Assembly (NCBI GenBank): GCA_035771175.1
Contig: CM069595.1
Coordinates: 3,390,094-3,454,093, forward strand
Source of the DNA: Paratinospora sagittata
Taxonomy: Eukaryota > Streptophyta > Magnoliopsida > Ranunculales > Menispermaceae
Direction of reading: 5' to 3'
Length of the DNA stretch: 64,000 nucleotides
In this document: positions 34,420 to 47,632 of the stretch, piece after piece
Numbering within the stretch: the first letter of the stretch is position 1
How the letters are laid out: every line of letters starts with the position of its first letter
Program-made: the position numbers and the translations under genes
The notes under the pieces: model-generated
What the model was told of the DNA's origin: nothing
Database searches by the model: none
Seen by the model: the letters and a program-made list of their open reading frames with translations, nothing else

Positions 34420-37400
34420 TGTTCTTTTTTTTTTTTTTTTTTTTGTGGATTCTGTGCAAGCGTGTTTGAAAGCATTATTGGTACAAAGATGTTCTTGTGA
34501 ACAAAAATTAATTAGTTGGGTTCTTAATTATTTTATTTCAATCTTTGTTTTAATTAATTATTAATTATCAACTTAAATTAATTTGCTAAGGGCTCAATTA
34601 TTTTTATTTTTATATCGATTTTTTAGCATCCTGAAGTTGTTTTTATTCCCTTTTAGTGAAACTAATCCTTCCGGACTCGGCATGACAGAAAAGTTTGGGC
34701 TGTAGGGCTCAATTATTGGCATGTGTTGTAGGACGACATTTAACATGCATAGTTATATAGAGAAATGTTTTTACGACTTAAAAATTATATTCAAAATTAT
34801 ATCTATGTTGATGTGGTGTATAATGATTGGAGAATGTTTCTTTCTTCTTCTGTTTTCAAGATGATGTGTGTATTATCACATCAAATTGAGTATAGATTTA
34901 AGTATATATATCTTATATCGAATTAGCACTCTTCATTTATATATTGATCAAACAAAATATTTAAAAACATATACACTAATCATTTCTTTATAGCAAACAA
35001 ATTAAAAGAATTTTTCTAAGTTAAGATCAAAGAGAATAGTTATCATTATAAAATGAAAATTTCTTCAACAATGAATGAAAAAAAAAAAGAATAAAATAAA
35101 GGAGATCATGATCTCCCTAAGGAAAAATCTTTGAGCTTTGTTTAATTACATGTATGATTTTAATTCCTGTGAACCCTAATTAATAATCACAAATTCTCTC
35201 TCCACAATTTTGTGGTCATTATTGTCCTCAACAATTGATATCTATTACTGCTGATATTATCATTGGATTACCACTAGTCATAACCTTTACTATGAATCGA
35301 TTTGATGCCATTATCATTATTAATTACTATATACCACTACCACTATCTCTATTACCACACAAATTTCTCCAATTGCACCCTCACGTACGCACACAATTAT
35401 TATATATACCAACGCATAGAATAAGGAATATCACTTGCTACCATTTTAATATCATTCGTATTAATTAGACATTAATTAACAATATATTTTAATTTCATGC
35501 TTCTATTGTAAAGAAATACAATACATACAAGAAGTTATTAATTAGTGTTTTTTTTTAATAATACATCATTTTGGATACTGTTCTTTAATTTTCTTTCCAT
35601 ACCATTTTAAGTCATGAGCACTCATGATCTTTATTAATAAAATTGATCCCCGAGGCCTATACAGTACTATTGGATCAGGCTCATCCTAGCAAACTAGCTA
35701 ATTGCTGGTCTCAAATTATATGTCCAGAGGAAGAACATGTAAAAATTTAATTAATGAAAAAAGGGATGATTCCCATCAATTGCTTTGGTTAATGAGCTCA
35801 ATTATTCAAACTATCTAACCAGCTGGATTGAAAAAATAAGAAAAATACTAATCTATTTACAAAAAAAAATACAATACATATCATTTATTACGCCCTTTAA
35901 AATATATAACATATATTTATTCAATAATTATAATTTTTTTATAGTGAAATTAATATTTTTTAAAAAATAATTATATTCCTCCGTGACAGTAAAGGTGATA
36001 GAGCTCAATTATATAAATTAGTAGGCCAGTAGAAAATAAGTTAAATATATCAAATCCCTATGATTAGGAAAGTGAAATGTAAGTAAAAACTATCATTTAC
36101 TTCATACTGATGTTCAGAAGGATTTAAGAAAAGTGAATGAATAACAAGAATTAGTCGCTTCAGTTACGAAAGGAGCAATAATAAGCTAGCCTTGTAGATG
36201 TGAAGGAATATATTTATAGATATCAATTATAACAAAAGTTTCCAACATTTATACAAGATAAAGCATAAATCATGATAATGATGATAACAACCAAGGAAAC
36301 TGACATGCGTACGAGATAAGGAAAATGGACAAGTAAAATATTATACAAATTGATAAGAGAGTGATAGATCGAAACATAGTACGAAGTGATTGGCTCTATC
36401 TCTAGCTTTGAGTCACCCAAGAATAAAAAATCAATTCCTTTTCAGATGACATATGTTGAAAGTTCTTATTATAAGGTTTTACCATGATAAAGTAATTAAA
36501 GTTAATACTCATAATTTATAAGAATTTAAATTTGACTTGCTATTTTTGTCTGAAAATAAAAAGAATCCCTTGCATCGTAAAGTACGTGTGAAGACAACTA
36601 TTAAAAGGATAATACTCTTTCTTCTCGTGAAGGCCTACCTCTAAGGATTAGTTGGTGAATATAAACTTTCTCAGATATCATAGGTTACCCTAACAATAAA
36701 AAGTTCTTATAACATTTTCTAAAATTTGTCTGTGTAAAACTATTTAACTAGAAATTGAATAATTAATTTCTTTAGAGATGCTTAAGCATTAACTTCTCTA
36801 GATATAACTTTGATTCGAGATTTAGATTTAAAGAAATTTCATGGCTGAAAATTACTACTTAGGCATCGTTTGACATATATAGCTTATGCTTGTAACTTTA
36901 TCATCAAAGGTGACATTAATTCAAGTGATAAAATATCCTATTTAATATATATAGCATACATGTATAGGGCTCTTTGAGTACTAAAAAAATAATTGGTGAT
37001 ATTTTTTGTTATCTAAAAATTATATAACAATCTTCTAAGCTAATTATCAATCAAAATGCACATGGTTTTATTATTGAGTTTCATCCTCATATAATTTAAA
37101 AATAAAATTAAATAATATTTAATAGAAATTAAATATTTGCATGTTAAAAGCTGTTCAAAGGTGTTCACAGCGTTTTCGCACCGCTGTCGGATACGCTGCA
37201 TTAGCCCTCTCTACGGTATCTCATGGGCTGTCTACCGCGTGGGCCACCGCAGTCCATTTTTTTTAAATTAAAATGACAAATCAACTCCCACCACTGCCCC
37301 CTGCCAGGGCCCCTACTGCCTCCATTACCCCTGCCCACTCCACCTACTGCCTTTATAAAGAGCAGTGCTTTATTAGATTAAATTATTATATATAAATAAT

Positions 37401-39645
37401 ATATACTTTAAATATCACTTTAATATTTTTTAATATAAATTGTTTATAAGTTCCTTGTTGATTCAAGAAACATGACTAAAAAAATGGCCCTCAATTGATT
37501 TTTAATAAAACCACTTTTAATTTATTATAGGAAATAAAGTGTATGAAAATTAAGAACAACTTGATTACTTTTTGAAGAGAATCTCTGCATAATAATGTAC
37601 GAAATGGTTTCGATGACGTTGGTCTCTTTTTGAAACATTTGAACAAATAACCCAAATATAAAATCACTTTCAGCAGCCTACTGGCTGCTGCCTCCTTCCT
37701 GAATTGTTTTTTTAAATAGATTAAAGGTATTAATTAAAGGAAAAGTTAGACAATTAAATAAAACCTAGATTTAAAAGCTACATTAATTAATGACGCTTAA
37801 AAAACAGAGTCAAGCAGTTATTTCATTATTTTATATGAAAGCATATACAATATTAGGTGCTTCTGTTCAGAATCTTAGACCATCTTCATGATTAAATATG
37901 TATATGCTTTGTGTCATAATATTCTCTTTCTATTCGTTCATATTTATTTTCTAATATTTTTAATAAGAAGGGGATAAGCGCTGGGAGTCATTTTCAATCA
38001 TTAAGAAACAAATTTATAATTATATGACTGCTCCCCCGCCGTTAATTAATTTAATTTGTTTATATTTTTGAAAAATGTGGGAGCCATGGGACAGAGAGAC
38101 CTTATTCAACGTACTAATTAATGTCCTTATTAATTATGAATCTGTATTTGACTGTATCAACATTTATTAATTTTTCGTGGATATATATAACAGATCTTCA
38201 AATTGCATAGGAGTTAATGAAGTGGTAACGATAGAATACACTTATAGGCCTGTAAACATTAATTACAGGAACCATATTTTATTCAATGTTCATTAATCTC
38301 ATTAATCCTTCAGATAATTTTTTTTTTTAAATTTGTAATGAGAGTACGACATTAATTATTTATAACTGAAAATTGTAAAAATACATTCTTTTTATGAAAA
38401 TAGTTAAGATATAAGATAGTTAAGATATGTACAGTACATATCTTGTTGAATTTGAGGCAATAGTCTCTTAATTACATTTTATAATTGACTTTTAAAATCA
38501 GCCAACTAATCTCTTGTCGGTCAACGTACCTACGCCTATCTAACCAGGCGTGAGTTTACCTTTCGTTGCTTTTATCTCCCATGTAGATAATGACCAGCCA
38601 GCAATTAATTAATATATATATGTATAATCGAATAAGTCAAATTACAGAGAAAGAAATATATGGTGGGCTAATTGATGAGAGCTCTGCTTGTAAACGTCAG
38701 CAGTGTGGCGTCATCCAATATTGACTTCATCAGCTACTGTCATCTCCAACGTCAGCGTAAAAATATTTGTGTTTCTCTTTCATTAATTGCCTTCTTTTTC
38801 TCTCCTCACGAACTAGTCAACATTATTCTTGTGAACCTGTGGCCTGTAATCATCAACATAGACATGATATTATTCCTTTCAACTGGTTGTCGTTTGCATC
38901 CGTGTCTCATGTGCATGTTACACAAATAATTTAATTTGCATTACACACTACAAGATGGGATACCTACAATACAAATAAATTAGGTCTTGAATTACATGAT
39001 ATATATATATATATATGTAGTAATTGATGCGATGGAAAAATTCAGAAAACTATACTTAAAATGCTGATAATTGTTAAATTAAAATTATCTAAATTTATTG
39101 CAATTATTTATGCATGAGATACTAGTAATAAGTATATATAAATGTAATTATTGAGATCCCTTTCTGACTTATAAATAACAGTCATATATAGTATTCTTTT
39201 ATTTAATTAGATATACTGAAAATTTACCATATAAAAATGTGAGTATAAAAAATATTTGCATTATAAATAGTCTTGATCATCATATATTAATTTAAAAAAT
39301 CTATCAATATTTTTTATTAATATTACAAGATTACCTTACCATAAACCTTGAGGATGCAATCGTATCCTAAACAATACGAGTTTAACATAAAGTACTTGAG
39401 TTTTTATGTAATGCTCTCATGTACCAAAAAGTAATCATACGCGATATGCATACAGTTGTAAATGACTCAAACAATTAAACTAACGTGAGAAATCATTGCT
39501 GCGTTAAATGTTAACTTCAATTTTATTGACAGGGTTTGATTTCGTTAAGTTAGCCTGGGGCTAGTTTCTGATTCAAATACAAATTTTTTTTACTCGAAAA
39601 TTTGGAAATAAAGAAATAAACACATTTAGTTGTAGCACTCGTGTC
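34420..39645. other. Gene-empty AT-rich stretch
   Basis: No supportable gene in about 5.2 kb. The only compositional oddity is the GC-rich island at 37141-37330, listed separately. Short (AT)n runs occur near 39000. Confidence 0.45.
37141..37350. other. GC-rich island in AT-rich spacer
   Basis: About 200 bp with runs such as CGCACCGCTGTCGGATACGC and a C-rich part (CCACTGCCCCCTGCC), against strongly AT-rich flanks. No ORF, no tRNA fold recognised. It could be the core of a degraded hAT-type MITE, but I could not define ends. Confidence 0.4.
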
Positions 39646-39650
39646 TTTAG

Positions 39651-42595
39651 GTGACGTCATTTTGACCCATAGTAAACCCGTAGAGTACCCATATACATAT
39701 TCGTATTCATATGTGTATATGTATTTTGATGCTCGAAGCACGTAAGTTCGAGTGTCTTTGCATTATTTTAGGTCATAAAGAGTGTGCATGAAGTTTCGGA
39801 ACCATCGGAGACCCGTTCGACGTCAAAACATGTCGGAAACGGTATTTTGGATACAGTAGAGCTTGCTCCATGGAGGAAGAAATTTCTGTCACTAATTACA
39901 TCAATGGCTTGATCTCCTAGATCCATGGTCCGATTGAGCTGAAAGTTTGTCAGTTCATTCTTATATGATAGATATTCATTATGAACGGTGAAGATCTTGG
40001 TCGGAGTTACCTATTATGAGTTATAAGACTCCAAACACTGTTTCACGGATTTTGGGATTTTCTTACGCAGTTTTGATCAAACAGTTAGATCTCACAATCC
40101 CACCGTTGGATTAAGATGTTAAATTGGTGGGTATGTTGCAAGAAATTTACTATCTAAGTGAAAGTATTGCAACAGAAAAACTGGTTTTTAATAGTTTTTG
40201 ACAACTTTTAGTTGTAGGCCCAAGTTTGTTTATTTAAGCAACCAAAACATAATTTTAGGCTCATTTGCTCATTTGCTCATTTCTCAGCCAGAAAAGAGAG
40301 AAAAGAGCTGGAGAGGAGACAAGAAAAGGAAACCTAGGGTTGGTAGATTTTGCTCAAAATCCCTAAGGTTTGCTTGTTTTCCCATATTGTTCTTCCTTCA
40401 ATCTCTTTGGTTCATGCATACTAGTGTTGTTTTGATGTATGCATTGTATGAAACCCATATTTGAAGGGGTAGTGGAAATCAAATGTTGTCCAAATGCTTT
40501 GCATGTTTGATATGTGGGTTTAGAGTGTGTTGGGAACCCTCTAAAGGCAAAAACCCCAATTTCTAACAATAAGTTCCTAGGGTTTAGTACAAATGACCTA
40601 GTCTTGGTTCATTGACCTAGACTTTGACTTAAGCTTTGCATGCCATCTATGATGGACTGATCATTATTAGAGACCGATTCATGTATTTAGCTTGAGATTT
40701 TAATGGTGAAATCATATGGTTTAGTATAAATAGTCATTGTTTGGTTCATGACCTTAGGCTTTTCCAAAAGTCATGCAGGTCAACTATGTTCTTCTAGGAG
40801 GCATTGTGAATGAAACCATGTTGTTAGATCAGTAAGTTTTGTGGCTATGTATGGTGGCCTAGTGTAAAAATTGGCAATATGGCCTATGTAAGAAAATTTT
40901 CAGATTTAGGGTTTTTGATGCTCTTGATTGAAAATCTGAAAAATTATGCAATGTAGGTCTTTTTGGGCATGATTAGGGTTGTTGTTGATAGAATTCAGTG
41001 GGTTCTCATAATAGGCACCCTAAGGTTGACTAATTTTGATATAGGCTAAGTATTTGACATTTTTCATGTACTTTGACAATTTTGCATGTAATTTGGGGAT
41101 TTTGCTCAAATTGAGAGTTTTCACCCAAAGCAAGTCAATTTATGAAATTGACTTGGGGATTGTTTAATTGGACCCAAATTGAGTAGAATCATGAGTTTAA
41201 AATGTTAGAACCTATGTTAAATTGATATGACTTAGTTCATTTTGACATTATGTTTTATATTGGCCTAATTGAGGATTTTGACCAAGACTTAGTCAATTAA
41301 TGAAATTGACTTTATGTATAGTCTAATTGACCCTAATTATAATTGAATTTCATGTATATTAGTGGTTGGATCATGGGATCACCCTATTACATTCAATTTA
41401 GGTCAATCTTAGTTTAACTGAGTTTAAATGATCAAGTTGGGCAATATAGATATTGGTTCAAGGGGGTAATCAATTTAGAATCTAATTGACTTTAAATTGG
41501 GTTTGAACATTGAGTTTTGACACACTTTATGACTGATTTTCAATTGTATGAACCATGTTATTTCTAGGTCTTGTGATTGATCTTGAACCCGTTTAGTCAA
41601 TTGGAGAGTTTTGGCGATTGAATTGGCTAGACTTAGCCAATCAAGTGTGAGTGTTCTTTTACTTTTGGATTAATTATATGTGACATTGTAGTATAGAAAT
41701 GTTTTAAATGCTTACGTATGCATGTTTTAATATTCCATAAAATTCATTTGAGCATAATTCATTGGGATGACAATTTGGGTTGAGGCTCCTAGTTGAAATT
41801 TTCTCTTTTTGGGAATTCTCGTAAGTCTAGCGACGATCCTAGTTGTGTACCTGACAGAGGGTTTTATGTCTTGTGTATGGGTAGGTTAGTTTAAACTAAT
41901 CCTACATGTTGCACGACCCCATAAACCCTATTAGAATACGAGTATTGTGTGTGTGTTCGGGCGCTGTTTGTCACGCACCAGGCCTTGAAACCCCCATACT
42001 CAGGAGCTGTTAGGATTGCATGAGCATGACTACAAATGTTATACCTCGTCTTATGTATGACTTGATGCATTATGTTACCATGTATGTAATATATTTCGTC
42101 ATCATGATATTTCAATAATTTATGATCTTACAATGTTTTATAAATGCACGTATATGCCACTTGTAAATAACATTCACTGAGCTGGTTGTAGCTCACACCT
42201 CACCATCTTCTCTCAGGATTTGATAGAAAAGGAAAAGGGAAGGCTTGACTGCGGAGCGTCCCTTGTTTTTATTTCATGTAGGTGTTATACATTTAGTTTT
42301 GTATTTTGATAATTATGTATATGATAACACCTAGTAATTGTATATTTAACACATAGTTGGAATGTGTTGGGTTTTGTATTATTTTGAAGACTCTGAAATT
42401 TTATATTTGATAATTTGGAGAAGTAATATTTTATTTCATTGTGATCATGTTAGTTGGTTGTTAAGGAAGTACTTTTATTTCTTCTTAGGGATTCGTATAA
42501 GTATTTTAGGCTGACGGGACGTCGGGTGTACCGACGGAGGGTATACTCGGAGGTTTTCGTGTCGGTCATGACGTCACGTATAGTGGGTCGTGACA
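39651..42595 (+). mobile_element. Probable Ty3/gypsy solo LTR (about 2.9 kb)
   Basis: Begins GTGACGTCATTTTGACCC at 39651 and ends GGGTCGTGACA at 42595. It is flanked by the direct 5-mer TTTAG on both sides (39646-39650 and 42596-42600). The right end is the classic end of plant gypsy LTRs (inverse TGTCACGACCC). The inside has a promoter-like segment (TTTATTTAAGC near 40230, then purine-rich leader CAGAAAAGAGAGAAAAGAG) and no pol coding sequence, so it behaves as one LTR left by recombination. One extra G or a lost T at the left edge spoils a perfect TG terminus. The alternative is a LARD-like non-autonomous element, but no internal LTR pair, PBS or PPT was found. Confidence 0.6.
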
Positions 42596-42815
42596 TTTAG
42601 TTAGTCGTATTTGAAAACAGTTTTCTGAAAATTTTCTGAAATTTCATTTTTGGATTGTTGAATCATGATCATCATCCTTAAAGAGGTTTTAAGTAACGTA
42701 CATAAACAAGTACATACATAAAACTACTGATCAATACAATAACTTACATAGGAAAATTAACATTCTGAAAAAAGAAAAAGAAAAAAAAGAAATAGAAAAG
42801 TTGGCGGTGGAAGCT

Positions 42816-43172
42816 TTAAAGAGAAAGCTTGAGGTCTAAGCCATCTTCATTCATCTTCTTCCTTTCTTTCCAAGAAGGTACACCAGTACCCAAATCTGTC
42901 TTTGTGCTTCCAAATTCAATCTTCTGCGTGAAATCCTCCCACTTGAACTTGGGTACCCACGCCACCGCTTCCTCTTCACTACTACTACTCATCCTCCTAA
43001 TCTTTTCCTTATTTATCGCTTCCAACTCCATTCTTTGACGTTCACGAGCGTGTCTATACCCCCTAATCAAAGCATAGAACTTCTCTACCTTTTCTTCTTC
43101 TTCTTCTTCTTTTTCGTTTACTACTTCTCCATCACAAACCCTTCTCTTTCTTCTTCCTTCTTCTTCCTCCAT
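42816..43172 (-). CDS. NIMIN-like NPR1-interacting repressor B
   Basis: Intronless, 118 aa from the ATG at 43172; the frame stays open a little further upstream but without another ATG. Motif order matches the other members: basic GRRKRR and a poly-Glu run, EKVEKFYALIRGYRHARERQ, WVPKFKWEDF, and the C-terminal EAR motif LDLKLSL. The expected role is nuclear NPR1 binding and repression of salicylate-responsive transcription. A clear TATAAATA (inverse of 43270-43277) lies about 100 bp upstream. Two TGACG sites, one inside a perfect TGACGTCA palindrome, lie 250-270 bp upstream. Confidence 0.87.
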   Translation of the reverse strand: MEEEEGRRKRRVCDGEVVNEKEEEEEEKVEKFYALIRGYRHARERQRMELEAINKEKIRRMSSSSEEEAVAWVPKFKWEDFTQKIEFGSTKTDLGTGVPSWKERKKMNEDGLDLKLSL

Positions 43173-43269
43173 CGAACCCTCTGGAACGCTCTCAAACAAG
43201 CACGAATAATTAATTAATAAATTCTATTTTGGCTCTCATATCATATATACAGGTCCCGGCCAACGCGGA

Positions 43270-43277
43270 TATTTATA
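43270..43277 (-). promoter_or_regulatory. TATA box of NIMIN-like gene B
   Basis: TATAAATA on the minus strand, about 98 bp before the ATG at 43172. Confidence 0.6.
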
Positions 43278-43421
43278 ACGAAAGTTTTAGCAGAAATCTC
43301 GGTGTATAGCTGAAAATACTACTTTACCCCTATAGAATTAACGTGTCCTTCGTTTTGATCCTTTGGACACGTTCTGTTTAGAAATGTAGAAAGGCCTTTT
43401 CCGCGTCCTCGATTGTAAAAG

Positions 43422-43443
43422 TGACGTTATATTTATGACGTCA
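43422..43443 (-). promoter_or_regulatory. TGACG pair with TGACGTCA palindrome upstream of NIMIN B
   Basis: TGACG at 43422 and the palindrome TGACGTCA at 43436-43443, starts 14 bp apart. TGA bZIP factors bind TGACG, and as-1 elements (two sites 12 bp apart) drive salicylate induction, so the spacing here is near but not equal to as-1. Function is inferred. Confidence 0.45.
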
Positions 43444-43707
43444 CGGAATGCAAAGAGCATGACCTGGACACCAACCGTTCTGAAACGTAGGTAGGACCCT
43501 AAACCCTGCAGATTGGGCGCAAATGTGAACTCCCGCAAGATCAGTTACTATCCGACGTTATAAATTCCCCTTGTGCCACGTCCGAAAACAGCGCAAAGAT
43601 GCGACGTGGCATGAGGAGAAGGCTGAGTTGCTGCTGTGGTCGAGAAACGATGGAGTACAAGTTATTTTTTTGAGTTTCTTTTTTCCACAAAGGTAAAGCT
43701 TACGGGA

Positions 43708-44995
43708 TTTTTAGAGATTGGCCGTGGGTATCTTTATTTAGGACGGAGGTCACATCGTTGTTAAAATTAGTATGTAGGTCCTTTTGATCATCTTCAATCA
43801 ATTAATTTATCACAAGTTAATTAAATTATAGGTTGTTAAAAAATATATTTAATCATTTTACCCATCTTATTTTAACTCTTTTAAACTCGGATTAAAGTGA
43901 TTTCAAAGGTATTGAAATTAAAAGGCTCTTGACTGGCAATCAAACAACTCAATGACAAATCAGTGAGTTTTCAGTATATTGTTTGGTCACTCAAACGATA
44001 TACTGAAATAGTATTTCGCACGTTGAATCACTCAAATCAGAGTTAAAACGAAAAAATTATTGTCATTTGAAATTTATATATCATTGGTCTCCGATTGGTT
44101 AACTCAGTAACCGATTGGTGATTTTTCGAACAACTTGACGATCGATCGGTGATTTTTTGGTATATTATTTAACCGATTGATAAAAAAAACTTTAAATTAT
44201 CATAACTTTTTCGTTTTAACTCTAATTTGAGTGATTTAAGATGTGTTGGAAAGAGAAAAAAAAGATCTACAAATCAACGTGCTTTATGTGACTTTTCGAT
44301 CATTGTTGACCGGTCCGGTGGCTGTTAAACACTTAATGTATGTAAGATCACCTGTTTTCAATCATTGGTGACTTGTCCTCGGTGATCGAAAAGTTAGATA
44401 AACCACTCAGTGTTGTAGATTTTTTTTTTCTTTTTCCAACCCATCTTAAATCACTTAAATCGAATTTTAAACAAAAAAGTTATGACCATTTCAAGTTTTC
44501 TTATCCATCGATAAATTTATATACCGAAAAATTATAGATCGGTCACCGAGTTGATCGATTGGTGACCAATCGATATGCAAACTTCAAATGACCATAACTT
44601 TTTCGTTTTAACTTTGATTTGAGTGATTCAACATGCATTGAAAAGAAAAAGGCGAAGATCTACAAATTCAAGTGCTTTAAGTTACTTTTTGGTCATCGGT
44701 GACTAAATGATCTATCGAAAACTCATCGATCGGTCACCGATCAATTATCGAGTTGTCTGATCGCCGATTAAATTTTTTTTAATTTCGACGCCTTTTGAAT
44801 CATTTTTATCTAATCTTAAAAGATGATTATAATGAAAAGGGTAAAATGGTTAAATGCATTTTTTGACAACTTACAATTTGATTGACTCGTAACAGATTGA
44901 TTGATTGAAGATGGTCGATGACCTAAATACTAATTTTAAAAACTATGAGACTTATGCACTAGCTAAAGATACTCACACGACCCCATCTCTAAAAT
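43708..44995. mobile_element. 1.29-kb foldback (long inverted repeat) element
   Basis: Almost the whole 1.29 kb is an imperfect palindrome centred near 44351. The outer arms pair from TTTTTAGAGATTGG (left) to the inverse of CCCATCTCTAAAA (right), then through GGTATCTTTA, TTAAAATTAGTAT, CATCTTCAATCAAT and TAATCATTTTACCC. Inside, a unit of about 100 bp (CATAACTTTTTCGTTTTAAC ... GATCTACAAATC) occurs four times in alternating orientation: minus near 44021-44065, plus 44201-44301, minus 44413-44487, plus 44591-44700. No ORF. It fits a foldback or Mutator-like non-autonomous element; the target duplication is not resolved. Confidence 0.75.
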
Positions 44996-44999
44996 TTTG

Positions 45000-47051
45000 A
45001 TTAAAAATATACACCGTCCACTTGTCTCCTTACGGCATAATTAAAACTGGAGAATAAAAATCAAAAGAATGCAATACCTAACCCAAATAAATAATATTTA
45101 ATTATAAAAGGGTGTATATTGATTCCAATTATTGTGGGTGTATATATATTAATTCCATTTTGTTTTTTAAATAATATGAATAATGTTAATTGAAGATATA
45201 AATTAAATAAGAAAAAATCAATTAAACATTAAATTTATAAGAGTGATATGAGAGTTGACAAGATTAATAGAAAAAGAGGATAGCTTGAAATAATATAAAT
45301 AATTAAAAAGATATAATTACTTATAATACATATTAATAATTATAGAGAATTAGTTTTTCCTTCTTTTTTTATTTATTTATTTCTTTTTATTTTTTCTGTT
45401 TCCTTTTTTGGTTAGAAGAGAATTAGTCTTTTTTTTCTTTTTTTCTTTTTTGGTTTTTCACACAGAATCCTCATTATTCTTCGAGCGAGACTAATTCGCA
45501 TTTGAACATTATAAGGGTATTAAGCGGCTCTTTTCATATGGATTTGATTAAAATAAATACGAATTTCGATCATGAGATCTTCACCTTTTAATTACTTTTA
45601 GCACAAACCCTCTTAATAGGGAAACAAGAGAAAACAAGTTTATAAATGGAATCAACTCCGTACTATCAGGAGAAGATTTTCTATGAATTGATTGCTCATT
45701 TATAATATTACTAGAAAATATGTTAAGAAACCTCATTTAAGATCTTAATTTACTGTGCTTTCCTTCCATATTGTTTCTGATGAGAAATCACCGGCTGGTT
45801 ATCCCTCTATTTAAAATTCATTTGGGAAAAATATTAATATTGAGATTTTTGATTCCGATTCCAGTCAACTAAACCTAGAGAAACTCAATTACTTTGTCAC
45901 ATTCAAGCACCAACCACTAGCTGCCAACAATAAACACCCAAATTCATTTATAACCCTAAATTATGTATGATAAATCCTATAATAAGCAATTTATAACACC
46001 CTAAACATTACAAATTTTCACAAAATTCTCTCTTAATTTTAAATACCTAAAAATTTCACTCCTTGGCATCTCTTTACTTTTTATCTTTACTATCCCTACA
46101 TTTGTATTTTTACATCTACTAAAATTAACATTTAATGTATTCGGTCTTATCCCTACTAATCTTGAATAACCTTTTAGATTTTAAAACCTCTTTTCAATCT
46201 CTAACTTAACGTTTACTCTAGATTCTTTTTATCAATCAATACTATATCATCAACAAGTAACACACACCATAAAAATATCCTTTTAAATATGTAGTGCAAA
46301 ACAAAAATGAAGGCTTAAGACCGATCTATGATGAAAATTTATTATAATTAAAAATTCATTAGTTGCTCCTACTATTAATTTTACGATTTGTTGTATATAC
46401 TTTTTATTAATTCAATGTAGCTAGTTGTAACTCTTTTTTCCTCTAATACCCACCATATTAATGAATATTAGGGAAGAAAAAAAAAACAAAAACCATGTTT
46501 TCCATGAGTATTGATATTCAAAATTTATTAAAGACAATTTTTTTCTAAGAAAGAAAAAGCATAAGCAATTACCTGCTATTTTCATGCTAATTAAATTATG
46601 GGGGAAATGTTTCTTAATGATTTTTGACTGACCAGGGAAAGACTAACGAAAACAACTTATTAATGGGTCCCTCTTGAATCGTTAAACAACCAATTAATGG
46701 ACCTCATCATCGTGTACCACACCGTGTACCACGCTCAAACTGTCTCCTTCACCGTCTCGCTCTACTCCAATCCGAAAATAAAATTAATTAATTAATTTGT
46801 TAATTGTATCAAAACATGAATTTTTTTTATAAAACCTACCAAAACATGAATTCAATTTTATGATTTGATTTATTTATCTATGTATTATATATTATATTTT
46901 CATCTGATACCGTAATTCTAAAGTTACACAGTTAAAATATTGGATGAAAATTAAAAGAAATAAAAAATAAAATATTTGCCCTGTACCCTAACACAAAAAC
47001 ATCAGATAATCAAGAAAATAGAAAATCTAACTTGACATACGTATAAAATCT
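45000..47051. other. Gene-empty AT-rich stretch
   Basis: No supportable gene or bounded repeat was found; the composition is strongly AT-rich with T-run tracts near 45360-45460. Confidence 0.45.
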
Positions 47052-47405
47052 CTAAAGAGCGAGCTTCAAATCTAAGCAATCTTCTTCTTCTTTCTTTTTC
47101 TCGCTTTGTTTGCAAGATTTATTAACAGCACGAAATTTCCCAAACTCAACTTTCTCTGCAAAATCTTCCCACTCGAACGCAGGAACCCACCCTGACGATC
47201 TTTCCCGGCCGTCTTCTTCTTCCTTCTTCTTTCTCTTCTTCTCATCGTTGTTGTTGTTGTTGTTGATCTGTTCATCATTGAACAAATCAATTCTCAGGCG
47301 ATGACGTGCCTCTCTATAGCTTTTGATCAAAGCGTAAAACTTCTCCATCTTCTCATCCTCGCCGTCTTCTTCGCGGGAACTCATCGGCCTCTTTCTTCTA
47401 TCCAT
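47052..47405 (-). CDS. NIMIN-like NPR1-interacting repressor C
   Basis: Intronless, 117 aa. N-terminal basic segment MDRRKRP, then EDEKMEKFYALIKSYREARHRL, a poly-Asn run followed by a Lys/Glu tract, GWVPAFEWEDFAEKVEFGKF, and a C-terminal LDLKLAL EAR motif. The same NPR1-binding/repressor role as its neighbours is inferred from motif order. An as-1-like pair of TGAC sites lies about 235 bp upstream. No clear TATA box. The AAC codon repeat is a likely length-variable site. Confidence 0.86.
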   Translation of the reverse strand: MDRRKRPMSSREEDGEDEKMEKFYALIKSYREARHRLRIDLFNDEQINNNNNNDEKKRKKKEEEDGRERSSGWVPAFEWEDFAEKVEFGKFRAVNKSCKQSEKKKEEEDCLDLKLAL

Positions 47406-47632
47406 TGATCGCCGATGATCGAAAAAATAAGAATAAAAGGACCAAATTAATAAGTGCCTGTGGGAACAAATTCCCTGTTCTTTGCGTCCTCAGATTCTTG
47501 TTTCTTTGTACGTAGTTTTAATGAGACGTTGAGCTTGTGTAAATACTAAAATGCCCCTGGATGAGATATTCGTTCATGCGTACATTGGAAATTGTTTGTG
47601 GACCTTTTGGTCAAGTCAACGTAAGTGGGTTT

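Noticed and set aside
43173..43199. Upstream extension of NIMIN B
   Set aside because: The frame is open but begins at TTG; the first ATG is at 43172.
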